Of a DNA stretch of 64,000 nt, positions 44,893 to 57,296 are shown piece after piece. How positions within the stretch are numbered: the stretch's first letter is position 1; the number at the start of each line of letters is the position of its first letter. The stretch is from Marchantia polymorpha subsp. ruderalis (lineage: Eukaryota > Streptophyta > Marchantiopsida > Marchantiales > Marchantiaceae), in the NCBI GenBank assembly GCA_037833965.1, contig AP031352.1, positions 10,954,501 through 11,018,500 on the forward strand, read 5' to 3'. Position numbers and translations under genes: made by a program. The notes below the pieces were generated by a model that worked only from the letters and a program-made list of their open reading frames with translations, searched no databases and was not told where the DNA came from.

Positions 44893-46118
44893 GCTGCTGG
44901 TCGGCCCTTGAGCTGGGACGAAGTGATTCCGCTCGATCAAATTGCGGCCGTCAAAGGTATGGAGAGAGACCCAACACTGACAATGGAAAGATCCGTCGAA
45001 GTCTTAAATTATCTCCGTTTCCAGCGCATCACTCGCAATTCTTCGCCGTATGTTCACAAGACAGTGACCAGAAGGCGAACAGGCAAATGTGCAGTCTTGC
45101 CAAGCAGCAAAAACTGGTAGCTTCCGCGGGACTGAGAATTTCAGGATTCAATGGCGCTTCAGTCAACCTTTGCACGAATCTTACTGAATTCAAATTCAGA
45201 CCGGAGCCAGCAGATTTGCCGTTTCACCTTCTAAACCATTGCGGATGTAATGTAACTGGTACACCTAACGATATTCCCGCTCAATCGATAGAGACTCGCG
45301 CACTCAAAGGGAGCACGGCACGAATCGGCGTGGCAAGTGCTGCGAACATACATCAACGGCGAGCCCGAAGAGCTTCTCAATGCGTGAGCTCAAAGAGAGG
45401 AAATTCATCCAGAAATCGAATATTGACCTATAGCCAGGCGATCGTCGGAAAATCTTGCACGAAGAACTCGATTCGAATGTCTGATGCAGCATCGGTTGAT
45501 GAGAAAACGCAGTCCATTCAACCGATTTCGATTCCAGCAGCGAAGAGGAGAAGAGAAGCTCGGGCGGCGGTGGTTGAAAATCATCGAGGCGAGCAAACCG
45601 CGCAGCGATGCACGAAACCAAACCGTGGATTTCCACCGACAGCTGTACGTGCTGGGCGTGCACGACTCAAACGGTCTCCAACCGAACACTTGCTTCCGTC
45701 ACGGAAAGAAGAGAAACTGGGCTCAGAAGCGGCGCCGGAGTTCGAGATATCTCACGTGACTTCCATCCAATCTGGCGTCCGACCGGCCTGGCCAGTCGGT
45801 CTGCCAGTCAGTCAGTCACTCGGCCGATCGGGCTTCTGAGATGGCGAGCAAAGTCAGAAATTGCTTCGTCGTTCTCGAAGCATGAACATGGAACAGCAAG
45901 GAAGCAGAATCTCGGGAATTTGGCGACAATTTGCGACAATTTGCGAGGTAAACTCAACCATCGAGGTGAGAAATTTGCTTCATTCGATCGCGGGCACTCA
46001 AAAGTACAAAAATTGTCAATACTCTCGTCGATTCATGTGCGGGGTCAAAATTCGTACGAGGCTCACAAGCTGCGCCACGTAGTAGTAATGTCTGCTCTAA
46101 GGGGCTGATGGAGCACGC
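44893..46118. other. Upstream region of the FBF1-like gene
   Basis: A 319-codon + frame (44880-45839) overlaps the antisense side of the FBF1-like 5' end. It has no recognised domain and is probably a chance opening. The region more likely holds the promoter and leader of the - strand gene. Confidence 0.4.
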
Positions 46119-46469
46119 TCACGCGGATGCTGCGTGGATGGAAGATGGGCCGAATTCCTCGATGGTTCTCGTGGCTAAGACCAGCATGTCCATGAACGAG
46201 CTGAACGAGGCCCTCAGAAACCTAGCGTCCGTCGCTCTGAAGCTGATGGAGAGGCGGCCTCCTCGGACCTCCATCGTCCTGGCCACCTTGTCAGGTTGCA
46301 GCTCGGCATCCACGGACAGAGTGACCATGACGATCCTGGCGAGCTCTTCGCTCGGATACTCCACCTGCATGCTGCAAGTCAATTCCGGATCGACTTTCGC
46401 TTTGGCCTCATCGATCGTCGACACCACATTCTCCAACTCCGTGCGCGTCGCTGTCGCTGTCGCTGCCAT
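46119..46469 (-). CDS. PCC1: KEOPS/EKC complex subunit Pcc1 (LAGE3-like)
   Basis: Single-exon protein of 116 residues, starting at the ATG at 46469 rather than 14 codons upstream because the extra segment is not conserved-looking. Pcc1 is the dimerising subunit of KEOPS, which makes the universal t6A37 modification of ANN-decoding tRNAs and is also linked to telomere upkeep. The family fold is visible in order: a first strand with MQVEYPSEELA, then VDAELQPDKV, then the strand GGRLSISFRATDARFLRASFSS, and a final helix DMLVLATRTIEEFG. Length and spacing fit the family. The short leader upstream carries TTCC and CA microsatellites (46500-46576). Confidence 0.85.
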   Translation of the reverse strand: MAATATATRTELENVVSTIDEAKAKVDPELTCSMQVEYPSEELARIVMVTLSVDAELQPDKVARTMEVRGGRLSISFRATDARFLRASFSSFMDMLVLATRTIEEFGPSSIHAASA

Positions 46470-46499
46470 GCTTCCGCAAAACCCCCAAACCCTACCGTC

Positions 46500-46576
46500 A
46501 CACACACACACACGACCTCGCCCCTCTCGCTCCTTTCGTCGTCCCCTTCCTTCCTTCCTTCCTTCCTTCCTTGCTT
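46500..46576. repeat. (CA)n and (TTCC)n microsatellites
   Basis: A CACACACACACAC run at about 46500-46513 and seven TTCC units at about 46550-46573, directly upstream of the Pcc1 start. Confidence 0.85.
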
Positions 46577-47984
46577 CCCTCGCTCCCTCGTCCGACTACG
46601 ATCGTTCTGGCAGTGAATCGATGAATCAGGGCAGCAGACGGGCCGAAAGGATTCTCGTCAATGTGTCAACTATCGAATGCAATTGTCGAGCGGCGTTCAC
46701 CGAACTCGTGCACCTGTCCAGACTTCGAAGGCCCTTCGATGCTCGCTCTGTCCTGTTCTTCGAGTTTGGGAGGTTCAAATTATTTTCGTGGAGGCGGGGA
46801 GATGACAGCTTATGCCCATCCTCATGCACGAGGGATCCGTAGGTTGCAAGCCGTGGTGCTGAAGGAGGCAGCAGCAGCAGCACGAGATTCACTGCATCGT
46901 CGAACTTGTGTTCTCTTTCTCGGAACAGCTTGGAGCATCGAAAGATGACAACCAACCACACGAGGCAAGAAATCCCACAACCCCTTCAATTGACCTTACT
47001 GATATTATTATAAGAGCTATGGCAGGTGGGCTTTTGGAGGAGTTCATATCTAACCTTGTGACAGACTATTTCATTCTTCCTCTACCTCTATCTTCTTGCT
47101 AGGATTTCTGCTCTTTTATGTCATATTATTGCACGTCATCGAACGGAATCTCTCAGTTTACATATTGAGGAAGGACGATGGCATCACATTGACAGAAGTG
47201 AGAGCAGGAATAAAGAAGATGAAGATCATATGTTTCTTACTTGATCTAGATATAGGGATATTAGTAGGGCTCATAAGATTTTTGCGAAGAATTTTTATTC
47301 TTTTCTGCAGTTCGAGCGTTACGTTTTAGGTTGCTACTTTAGTGATGTTATCAATCTTCGCTCTAATGCTCTCGCCGCTGTAGAGGGGGTTTTCCCCTTG
47401 ATTACGACTGCTCGATTGTTTTGTGTTCCTTTTAGCCTTTTGATCCTTCGGGTCCCCCGGGCTTGATTTATTGCCCTTACCTTTGAGATCCTTCATACCA
47501 ACCACTTGAAGTTGAAAAGTGACTTCATAACGAACTTCATAAAGTTGGTGTGTAATCGAAAAAATCGACCTCTGGGGTGTTACACCTGCCGGTAGAATTG
47601 TCATCTGAGAGGAAGAAACTGCCCAGCACCATGAGATGATGTTTAACTTTCCACGTCTGGAAAGACGTCCCAAGTTTTGACAAAGCTCGAGAAGGGACCT
47701 GGTGTCCTTGCACATCATGTTGCCGGAGTGTACCTCGAGGGAGGGTGGGGCTTGGAGCACTAGACGAGTTTCTTTTCCATCGCTGAAGCATTGACTTGAG
47801 ACGAACGGATCCAACGATCGAGAGAGGTCAGTTCGTCATCCATTCTAGCATGTGGGATGCATTTTGTCCAGCGTTCATGTCTGCCATTGCTGCTGATGTT
47901 ACAAAAACCTCACGAACTGCAATTACCCATGGCCCAGACCATGTTTTCTTTCTTTCGGTAGTTGTTCGAGAAGGCTCCTTCTGT
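46577..47984. other. Intergenic DNA with an uncharacterised 162-codon open frame
   Basis: An open frame on the - strand at 47814-47326 has a K/S-rich C-terminal half (SSPGDPKDQKAKRNTK) and no family I know. Inside it the - strand reads TGTAACACCCCAGAGG near 47588-47573, which looks like the start of some plant LTRs, so part of this block may be an old retroelement. No end or target duplication was found. Confidence 0.3.
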
Positions 47985-48145
47985 ATTCTCCAAAGCTTTT
48001 CAAGGCCCCAACTCTCACAATGTGTGAGTGCATATATATATATATATATATATTCTCCAAAGCTTTTCAAGGCACCAACTCTCACAACGTGTGAGTGCAT
48101 ATATATATATGCACTAATATTAATATTATATATATATATATAATA
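47985..48145. repeat. 67-bp tandem duplication with (AT)n tracts
   Basis: ATTCTCCAAAGCTTTTCAAGG at 47985 recurs at 48052. Each copy ends in GTGTGAGTGCATATATAT and an AT microsatellite. A further AT-rich palindromic run (TAATATTA, 48116-48148) follows. Such tracts often fold back or vary in length. Confidence 0.85.
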
Positions 48146-50157
48146 TTAACCTTCGGGATCAGTCAATAATGCCGCAAAAATGTTAGAGATGGAAAGTAAT
48201 TAAAAAAGTGATAAAATAGTGAAGTGCACTAAACATTATCAAAACAATATATACTTGCAACTCTTGACAACAATTATCGCCTGTAAAATTTTGAAAATGG
48301 TAAGTTGTAGACGGGGCAGAATGTAGCCGCCATGACCTCTCGTCGTCTGACACGTGTATGCACCTTAACCTACTAGGACGGATATTACGTGTGATGTGCA
48401 TGGACTATGCCGTAGATCTTCATGTACACACATTATTGCTCTACAGGGAAGGAATGAATACATCTACGGAAATATTTAATTGCTATGGCCGTGGGTCGAA
48501 GGATATGAGCACCTTTTTCTTGTGCGAAGGACCTTGGCCCGTAACTTGATCACCTCACATTGCGTCTGCTCACGGATCGAATCACCAGGCACTAGATCCG
48601 GATAAGCTATTAAAATGGTCGCGCCAGGTTGAATCGAAGCCAGACGATCTGGAAATGGCTTTAGAAAGCGAGAAAGCGTGAGAACGAGAAAAAGGTAGGC
48701 ACTGAAATCAATCGGCATGCTCAGCACGAGCATGTCGTTGTCGATCGATCGCTTCTTCGCCTCTCTAATTGCACTTCCTCGTACGAGCTGCTTCGAGATT
48801 CGAAGCTGCCAACACCCGGGCCCGCGACCGACACCCGCCACCGTCCCGTGCTCGGCTCGCCCGAGAACGGGCGGCATATGCGGGCATCGCTCTGGATATG
48901 CCACATCACCCTCAGAGCATCGATTCGGCATATCTGGCCCACAATTGAAATCGCCGGCAGTATGCATCTGCCACCTCGCAGCATTCACGGCTGATCTCGG
49001 CGAGATTACCGACCCGGCATCGCCCGAAACACGACGCCCCTATTCGCCCAGCGCTAACTTTGGAGAGAGTATCTCCAGAACCGAGAATCTCCAATGGAAT
49101 CCTTGTCTTTCGCTTTTCCCAGCACGGTCCGACCTGGCGCCGCTTTGGCCCCACCCGAGAGCGCTTCCCTGACGCAATCGTCTGTGCGTGACGGATCTCT
49201 TGCGGCATTTGTTGGTATATGCCAGCGAATTGTGGTGCAGTAAAGTAAACGTCTTGTCGTAGATCCGTATGCGGAACCGCATGTTCGAGATGCTGGGAAT
49301 ATTCTATTCTTCCAGAAGCTGGGGTCCTATCAGGGACCTGCGATAACCCAGCAGCGACTCTAACGACTACAGCGGTGGAAGGCAGGGCGGATCTCTGCCT
49401 GAGCAAAGGATGACCGGTCGACGGATGGCGGGCTGCGAGTGACTCGAGGTCAGAAAGGTCGAGGGTCGAGGGTCGAAGTGGCGGCTGACATATGGACAGG
49501 ACGAGAACGACGGACGTCGGTCAAGATGCGGCAGTCTGGGGAGCTTCGTCCCGCAGACCGCAGACCGCAGCCGCAGCGGTAGCGGTAGCGGTTACGATGA
49601 ACGTCCGGCATATTCGCCCGAAAGACCGCGTGCGGAAGGCGCGGCTCGGGGCACTTTCGGCCGGACGCAGCGCCAGAGACGGCATGTACCGATGGAGTCC
49701 GCGGGGCGATCCGGCGCTGGGAAGAAGAAAGGTGCAGGAGGGCAGGAGATGGCACTGCGGGCAGCGGCGCGTCGCGATTGGTGCGTCCGGTGCGGCCCCG
49801 GACGAAAAGCGAGGCCGAGCCGGTGGCCGGACAGCGGGCGGGGGAAGAAATAAAGGCGAACCTCGTACTTCATGGAAACAGGAGCGCGCGGACGACGACG
49901 TAACTCCGGCGGCCCGAACAGTGGTTGGCGAGCGCGAGAGGGGAGGAGCAGGAGGAGGAGGGCAGGGGCGCAGACGGAAGCGCTCTATCGATCGAGAAAG
50001 AGAGAGAGGGAGAATTGAGAAGCAATCGATGGACTGGAGCATGGGGGAGTAGATAAATCCGGAAATCAGTATATCCTGTCTGTCAGTCTGTCTCTCGGGG
50101 TGGGCCGATCGGGCGGGGAGTGGGGGGGAAGCTCGAAAGAGTGTTGTCCACTGCACC
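48146..50157. other. SQD2 upstream region, GC-rich leader
   Basis: From about 48.7 kb the DNA becomes GC-rich, with long antisense and overlapping frames (48912-49406 on -, 49521-50252 on -, 49492-50052 on +) that look like chance openings. CGATCGATC runs and GAGAGAGAGGGAGA tracts near 49985-50015 suggest the SQD2 promoter and leader. Confidence 0.5.
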
Positions 50158-53100
50158 ATGTGGACGACGCTTAAATTGCCTGCGCCCGCCGTCAATGTGC
50201 CGAGGGATGCTCCTCTAGCGCTCGGACGCTCGCCTGCTGTGGCCTCGGGCATTGCTGGTGGTGCTGGTGGCCGGCGCTGGCGCGATGGGGCAGTGTGCGG
50301 ATCGGGCTTGGCGCCAGCTCCTTCTGCTTCTTCCGTCCGCAGCCGACGAGGCCGAAAAATCCCCGACCCGTGCGTGCCCTTAGCAGCATCGCCGTCTCGT
50401 GCAGCAGATGACGTCGCGCGCTGTCGAATTTCCTCCTCGCGGTCCAGATGTTCGATTGGTGTGACCCGACTCTCTCTCAGTAGAAGGCAGCCACTTCGTG
50501 TGCGCAGCAGAACAGTTGTGAATTGTAGGATGGCCGACGAAGAAGCGTTATTGTCTCCCGGTTCCAGCTCTGCCGCTGAGCTGCGCGAGCGTGAAGAGCA
50601 AGCTAGGGAATGGGCTCACCAGCCCCGCCGCATCGCCTTATTTGTCGAACCCTCTCCATTCGCGTATGTTCCTCATCCCAGCGTAACTCTTTTGAATATT
50701 GGTGATTTTCGGGCCTACTTCCGAGTGCTTTCGATATGGGACTGCCTCTTTTTTTTCTCATCGTCAGGCATCTGGAGTCTCCGATCCCGTTTCTCTATTT
50801 CCCACCGTTCTCTGTCAATTGCCTGCACATGTAGGCTGATAATAAGTAATTCAGTCCAAACCGAGAAACAGACTCGACCGTGGCGAACATTCTCGACCTG
50901 CTATTGTTCTGAGTAGAATGTCCTTTTTAAAAGATTTGAGGAAGAAAGAGTGTGCGTACCTTTTCTCTGCATACCGCTAAATGGTATCTTCGTCAGCCTC
51001 TAGTTTGACCTCGAGTTTTGAGGATCTGCTCTTTCAGCTCCCTTCGGATAATCAGGAAGTTTATTTGAAGATTACTCCACCCACCAAGTTTTGAACCTTG
51101 TGTCATTCTCAGAACTCGAGCAAGGAATTATTCACGCGGAAGATAGTGGAAATTCAGGGCCAACATACGTAGCAGATACCAAAACCTGGAAATTACTATC
51201 GAAGCCGAGGTTGCCCATATCCTTCTCCCGAGTGTAATTTCCCCTCTTTTTAATAGTTAGCACTGAGTTTATAACAAGTGAAGCAGTTTTTGTCATGTCT
51301 CCCCCCTTTCCCTCTCACGCAGATTGAACAAGCATTTAGTGTGGAGATCTTGGATAACTGATGGGTTTCTATATTACCCTTCTATCCACCTGAAATATTT
51401 TCTTTAAGCTCGAAAAGTTTTGGTTGTATTCCTCGCTTTTCTAACAACTTTTTGAGAAGGCAGGACTGTCTCTTTTGTAATTCTTTAGAGACTTGTGCGC
51501 ACATTCATAGTTCTCAGCTTTTGGTACTAAACTTGGGCTGTCACAAGACTGCTACTAAGGAGGGGTTTTACACTTCGCTTCCCTTTGAGCTTTGCCACGT
51601 AGATAGATCAGGATGGCTTGAGTTGCAACTTCAAACACTCATTTACTGCACGGTAGACTAAGGACTGAATAAATTGTCGAACTAGTTTGGACTGTTGGAA
51701 ACCAGGTCTCTGCATTATGCCGAAAAATGTCGCCCTTCCGATTCGACTTCTCCTCGAGTTCTGATGGATATTCGTATGAACTAACACGACTCTTTGCAAT
51801 GGCAGGTACATTTGCGGCTACAAAAATAGGTTTCAGAATTTCATAAAATACTTACGGGAGATGGGCGATGAGGTACAAAATATTAACAACAAATTGTCCT
51901 CCACCTTTCTCGTTTCAAGGATAGGGCGCTTTTCGATTATCTTCATAGTTGTCTTGGTGAAAGCATTTCATATTATTCAGCTGAGTGAGCCATCAATGTC
52001 GTCGCTCTCGTATATGTCTTGATTCAATGATGTTCTTCACTTCGTAGGTGCTTATCGTGACCACACACGAAGGAGTGCCGACGGAGTTTTGCGGGGCGAA
52101 GGTCGTCGGATCGTGGAGGTAGCTTTTACGTACTTGCAATCTATATCTCGCAGATTGAATCAGTCACTTGCCGACACTCCTCTTGGACTGCCAGATTTTG
52201 CAGGAGAAAGGGATCAGCGAAGTTTTGTCTTACTTTTGAATTTCAGTTCATTCTGGTCACACTGCTTTGATGTCCCTGAACAGCAGTATAGGTGCCTTAA
52301 CCTTCTTTTGACGTTGTATGCAGTTTTCGATGTCCGTTGTACACTATACTTCCACTCTCTTTGGCTCTCAGCCCCCGAATATACCGCGAGGTAGCCGACT
52401 TTAAGCCAGACATTATTCACGCATCGTCACCAGGAGTCATGGTAATGCTTTCCCACCCGTAATATGATTTATGTGCCTTACGAGATTGCCGTGTGATTGT
52501 TTCAAAGTTTGCGTGCAGACTTGAGTCGGAAAGAGGATCTCTGTCTATTGAGAATTTTAACTCGAATGGACTACTTCATTCGAGTCACTGTAGGCTTTGA
52601 ATAGCCTGGTCATTTGAGAACTGACCTACGATTATCGAAATGTAATCTGTGTGATTAGATTTAGCCATTGTTAGTGAGTACTTTGGTTGAGAATATTACT
52701 ACTTACTGCAGTTCCGGACACTAAAAGCCTCATTTTATGGTCTGACATTTTACAGGTCTTTGGAGCGTTGATCATTGCCAAGCTCTTGAGTGTTCCAATT
52801 GTCATGTCATATCATACCCATGTTCCTATGTAAGCATCGGGCTGGAGTTGAAGTTTATCTTGGGTCTAACGCTCTGCGTGTTGATATTGTACAGTTGTAT
52901 AAAAGGTTCAAAGGTGTCTCAAAGCTTGTAAAAAGCTGAAGTTCAGTTGTTTTCTATTTGTCTGGACTTTTCTGTTTCACTGAGTTTGTTTTCCTAATTT
53001 GATTTGTCCGATGTTCTGCAGGTATATTCCAAAATACACTTTTAGCTGGCTAGTTACACCGATGTGGTGGGTTATACGTAAGTCCTGCACCTCAAATCTC

Positions 53101-54664
53101 ATCCGAGCGTCTAGGACGTGGCGGTTTGTTTGTGATGAATTTGTAGCGCTTTGGTTGATGCCATAAGAGGTTGTCTGGTCTTCGATGTTGAGACGCGCCC
53201 TTTATTCTGTGTTAACCATGTGCCCCTAAACACGCAGGCTTCTTGCATAGGGCTGCGGATCTTACTCTCGTCATGTCAAGCGCCCTCGGCAAGGAGTTGA
53301 AGGCGGCAGGTGCTGCAGCAGGTATACTAATGTGAAAATTTTTAGAGTGAAAGGTTTTGATGAGAAAACGAAATAATGTCTCATGAAGACAAAAGCGGCT
53401 TATTAGGTCATGCCGACAGGTATCGAGCCCGGCGCTGATGTTCGAAGAGATTTTAGAGATATCTAATGTTATCACCTTGCTGTTGCAGCTGATAAAATTG
53501 GGATCTGGAGCAAGGGAGTGGATTCGGAAAGCTTCCATCCACGTTTTCGGAGCCAGGAAATGAGGGTGAAGCTGACGTAAGTTGGAGGCCAGTGCCGGAT
53601 AGGAATGTGGGAGTTACGACAATTGTTCTGCAAGATTTGAAATGATTCAGCTGTGAGCTGTGCTTGATTTCAGCTGCCAAAATTCACTTTAGTCGAAACT
53701 CTTGGTATTTACCCCCTCATACCTAACTGTGGAGAATGTTACGAATTCCAGGAAGGGTCAGCCTGCAACTCCTCTAATCGTTCATGTCGGTCGGTTGGGA
53801 GCGGAAAAGAACTTGGAATTTTTTAAATTGTGAGTTTTTCTCCCTCTTTCTCCTTTCATGTTTACTGAACTTGCAATTTAGCATTGAACGAGATGGAGCG
53901 GCAGATTTAGTAGGAAGTTGGCTATAACCTTTGTATTTATCCTCGCAGGGTAATGGAGAAAATACCAGAGGCTCACTTGGCTATCGTTGGTGATGGACCT
54001 TACAGGTGAGCCACACTATCAGGATTCTTTCAATTCTAAGCTGGAAAGTAACGCATGGGTAATCAGCTCTATCTAAAGCCTTTCGTGCCCAAACTCTGAC
54101 CTCTACTTTGTAAGCCTATGAAAAGATCTTTAGTCTTGCGTTGATTTGCTTAATTCGTGAGACTTACTTATCTTCGTGCAACTCAGGGGGGAGCTTGAGA
54201 AAATGCTAGAAGGGAAGAAAGTCACGTTCACTGGAATGCTGCAAGGAGAGGAGCTGTCTCAGGCATACGCAAGTGCCGATGTTTTCATAACACCCTCAGA
54301 GACTGAGACACTCGGCTTTGTAGTTTTAGAAGCCATGGCGTCCGGTATTCCAGTGGTATGTGCTCGAGCAGGAGGTATCATTGACATCGTGAATAAGGAA
54401 GGCGAGACCGGCTTCCTGTACACTCCAGGAGACTTGGATGACTGTGTGGGAAAACTGAAGGATTTACTTCACTCACCTGAATTGAGGAGAAAGATAGGAT
54501 CTGCAGGCCGCGAGGAAGTAGAGAACTTTGACTGGAGGGCGAGCACAAGACAAGTAAGGAACGAGATGTACACCACTGCGATTTGGTTCTGGCGTAGAAA
54601 GAGAGAGCAGCTGTCTAATAGATTTTCATGGTGGCCGATGCGACCTGCCCCTGTAACTACTTGA
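50158..54664 (+). CDS. SQD2: UDP-sulfoquinovose:diacylglycerol sulfoquinovosyltransferase
   Basis: Plastid envelope GT4-family glycosyltransferase that moves sulfoquinovose from UDP-sulfoquinovose to diacylglycerol, the last step of sulfolipid (SQDG) synthesis. Eleven exons join in phase: 50158-50663, 51806-51872, 52048-52118, 52324-52441, 52756-52829, 53022-53077, 53238-53321, 53489-53576, 53752-53829, 53949-54005 and 54187-54664, giving 558 residues. Residues 1-124 form an S/R/A-rich plastid transit peptide; a second in-frame ATG at 50530 would remove it. Diagnostic segments are RRIALFVEPSPFA, YKNRFQNFIKYLREMGDEV, HASSPGVMVFGALIIAKLL, SYHTHVPMYIPKYTFSWLV, GVDSESFHPRFRSQEMR and the ETLGFVVLEAM nucleotide-sugar motif. 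All introns are GT-AG. The product is complete with no break. Confidence 0.96.
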
Positions 54665-57078
54665 GGAGATACGGGTTGCGAATATTTCTGTACAATCTAC
54701 AGCTTCTTTGTATCATTGCCCCTGCATTGGGAGGGGTCCTCTCTTTCCCTCACTGTATCATTCTCCCTTGCTCGTCAGACCCGTGTCCAAATGTAGTCTC
54801 TTTCAGTATATATTGGTTGGTAGATGTGTTTTACACAGAAGACCAAAGCTTGTGGATCTGCTACCAATAACACTGTTGTAGCATAGTTTGATATGTGCGG
54901 TCAGCGTCGCTGTGGCACATCCGTAACTGATACGAGTATGCGAAACTGACCTGTCGTCACATTCTCGTGCATTCTATGAAAGTCGAAAAGTGTATCAGAT
55001 GTCCCCTGGGACTTACTGAAGCAATGCAGAGTTTCTTCCTGCTGTGTAAGATTTCTTTGCTTTTGTTCTAGTACGAGATATTGTGTTCACCACATTTGCC
55101 AGTTCGAAAGAGTTGACTCGATAATTTCGCACATACCTCACTTAGTTTCAACTCTGTTTTGACGAATGCGCGACCCGGACCGGACATGTGGTACGCGAAA
55201 CGATCAGTTCTTTGATGTTGCTTTACAAGAAAACAGGAGCTATTTAGGTTTATCTAAGAAAAATGATTTGGATCAGGCCTTACAGCGATACAATCTATGA
55301 CGGAACACTGTGGCTAATTATTAAAACCTTTGCAAGCTTATGGCCTGAATTGGGACTAGCTGCATATGAAAGCAAGCAGAGGAGACTTTGACGTTTCATT
55401 TGTGGTGTGAAAAATAGGAGATAGAAAATCCATATATGATGAAGATTGTATGAGAAAGAAATCTTCAAAAGCATATTTTATCAATTGTTATGGTCTCGCA
55501 ATAAAACGTAAGATGCGTGTGCGCCGTCGAGAGGAAAAGTGAACGCTCTTACCCGGAGCGACCAGCAGAGTAACGTTTGAGATAATTATCTAATTGTACG
55601 TCTCTTCTAGTTTGGAAATAGGGCGATAGTGTATTTTCTCATCTGGCAAGTATAATACGTCTAGATCCTGCATCCTCGAGCTTGTGGGCAACACTATGAT
55701 GTGAATTATGATTGTTCTTGAAAAGTCCAACTTGTATAACTGTACTTTCAATAACTTGATTTCGTATTCCGTTTCAAGAAGCTAACATATAGACAGCTCC
55801 TTCCGCAAGTGACGCCCACTACCTCTTCTGTGGATATACCAATTGATGTCATGCACGAGAATCCCGAATGTCGTGGATGAATATCAGCACAGCATAACAC
55901 ACTTACAATCGACCTCCTGGTTAACTTTCGTTTACTTCATGATAGAGATGTGACATCCCTCCCTCCAAAACTGACGTCTGGCGAACAGAAATGTTCCGAT
56001 ATATTCTGTTCTATATTGAACAGACCTCATAACTGCATTCCGAACAAACACGCACTAGAAGTCTGCGTTGCAGAATGAAACAAATAAGCCTACCCTAGAA
56101 AAATGTTCCTCAACTCAGCTCCCAGTCGCGAAAACCCCTGACCAGTGCAACTCATTTTATCACTGTCATCACTTGCTTCGAGTTACATTCATCTGTTGAG
56201 AACATTTGTGGAAGTTGATAGAGAGTGCCAGGAGAGCATGTCCAGACACTTCTCGGTAGAACAGCCTCAAGGCCTAAGCGAGAGGATCCCATGTCCTGAG
56301 GAAAGAGCAGATGTACTTCGACGACATCAGAAGCGTCCCATGTCTCACGGTCGTACGAAGCCACGTTCTGTCGAGTTGGAACTAGCGTCGAATCTAGGCG
56401 GGCGCATGTGGACAGGTGTGTGGGGCTTCGTTGGCCTTTGCTGTCACAGAAAAGTGCCCTCCCACATTTCGCTGTCAATGCAAGTTATATATAGACTGCT
56501 CCAGCAGCGGACAGTATTCGACCGGTGCTCTCCATGTCACATTCGCAATTTTCTTGAGCCTTTCCCAGTTCAGATCGACTGTGACAATCACCCACTGCTG
56601 AATTTAGCAGCGCTGTGAGGGAGGCACTGGCTGCGTGCACTTCGTTTTGACCTTGTCTGCCATGCACTCACTCACTCACTTGCTGTGGGAAGATGGATCG
56701 GTGGTAACGATCAACCGGATGCAGCTCCTCGAGAATTCTAGGCTCAGAATAACATGCTCTAAGCTTAACCTGGACTCAGAGTTCGATTAGTGCCCTGCGT
56801 ACTGCTGAATCTCACGCTCATAGCTCAAGTAAAGGCTTCGAAACACAGACGGAGACGAATTTCCTGGCAACGTCAAAGCGATGGACATTCGAGGGCAGTA
56901 GTTGGACCGGAGGTTGTCCGGCTGATCATGACTCCAACTGCCGAACTAACTCGGGCACTGGGCTCAAACCTCGCCCATGGAAACTCAAACTCCGACCACT
57001 GGCGAGAAGCCCCCGACGCTCGATGGCCACGAGACCGCATGACCGCCACATTAAGAGAGAGCAGAGTGCTTCACATCC
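54665..57078. other. Region downstream of SQD2, no gene seen
   Basis: Begins with the SQD2 3' untranslated region. A 157-codon + frame (56145-56618) has no recognised domain and is opposed by a - frame. Nothing else was identified. Confidence 0.45.
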
Positions 57079-57296
57079 TTCTCGTACCAGAAAGCTATCT
57101 CTGTGACCATTTCTCGAATGTGTGTTACAATGACGAAGGTAGGGAAAGTGGAGGTTGCATCATGAGAATCGTACTTTGTATCTACATTCTTCTCGTACCA
57201 GAAAGCTATCTCTGTGATCATTTCTCGGATGTGTATCACATTTAAGAAGGTAGGGAAAATGGAGGTTGCATCATGAAGTCATACTTTGTATTCACG
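57079..57296. repeat. 111-bp tandem duplication
   Basis: The segment beginning TTCTCGTACCAGAAAGCTAT at 57079 recurs at 57190. Both copies run through GAAGGTAGGGAAA and GGAGGTTGCATCATGA with a few differences, so the duplication is fairly recent. Confidence 0.9.

Noticed and set aside
44880..45839. 319-codon + strand open frame
   Set aside because: No recognisable family, and it overlaps the 5' part of the FBF1-like gene on the other strand; treated as a chance opening.
47326..47814. Solo LTR of a second retroelement starting TGTAACACCCC
   Set aside because: Only the start resembles an LTR; no matching end, polypurine tract or target duplication was found, so it is noted only as a possibility.
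49521..50252. 243-codon - strand open frame upstream of SQD2
   Set aside because: Antisense to the GC-rich SQD2 leader and first exon, P/R/S-rich, no domain.
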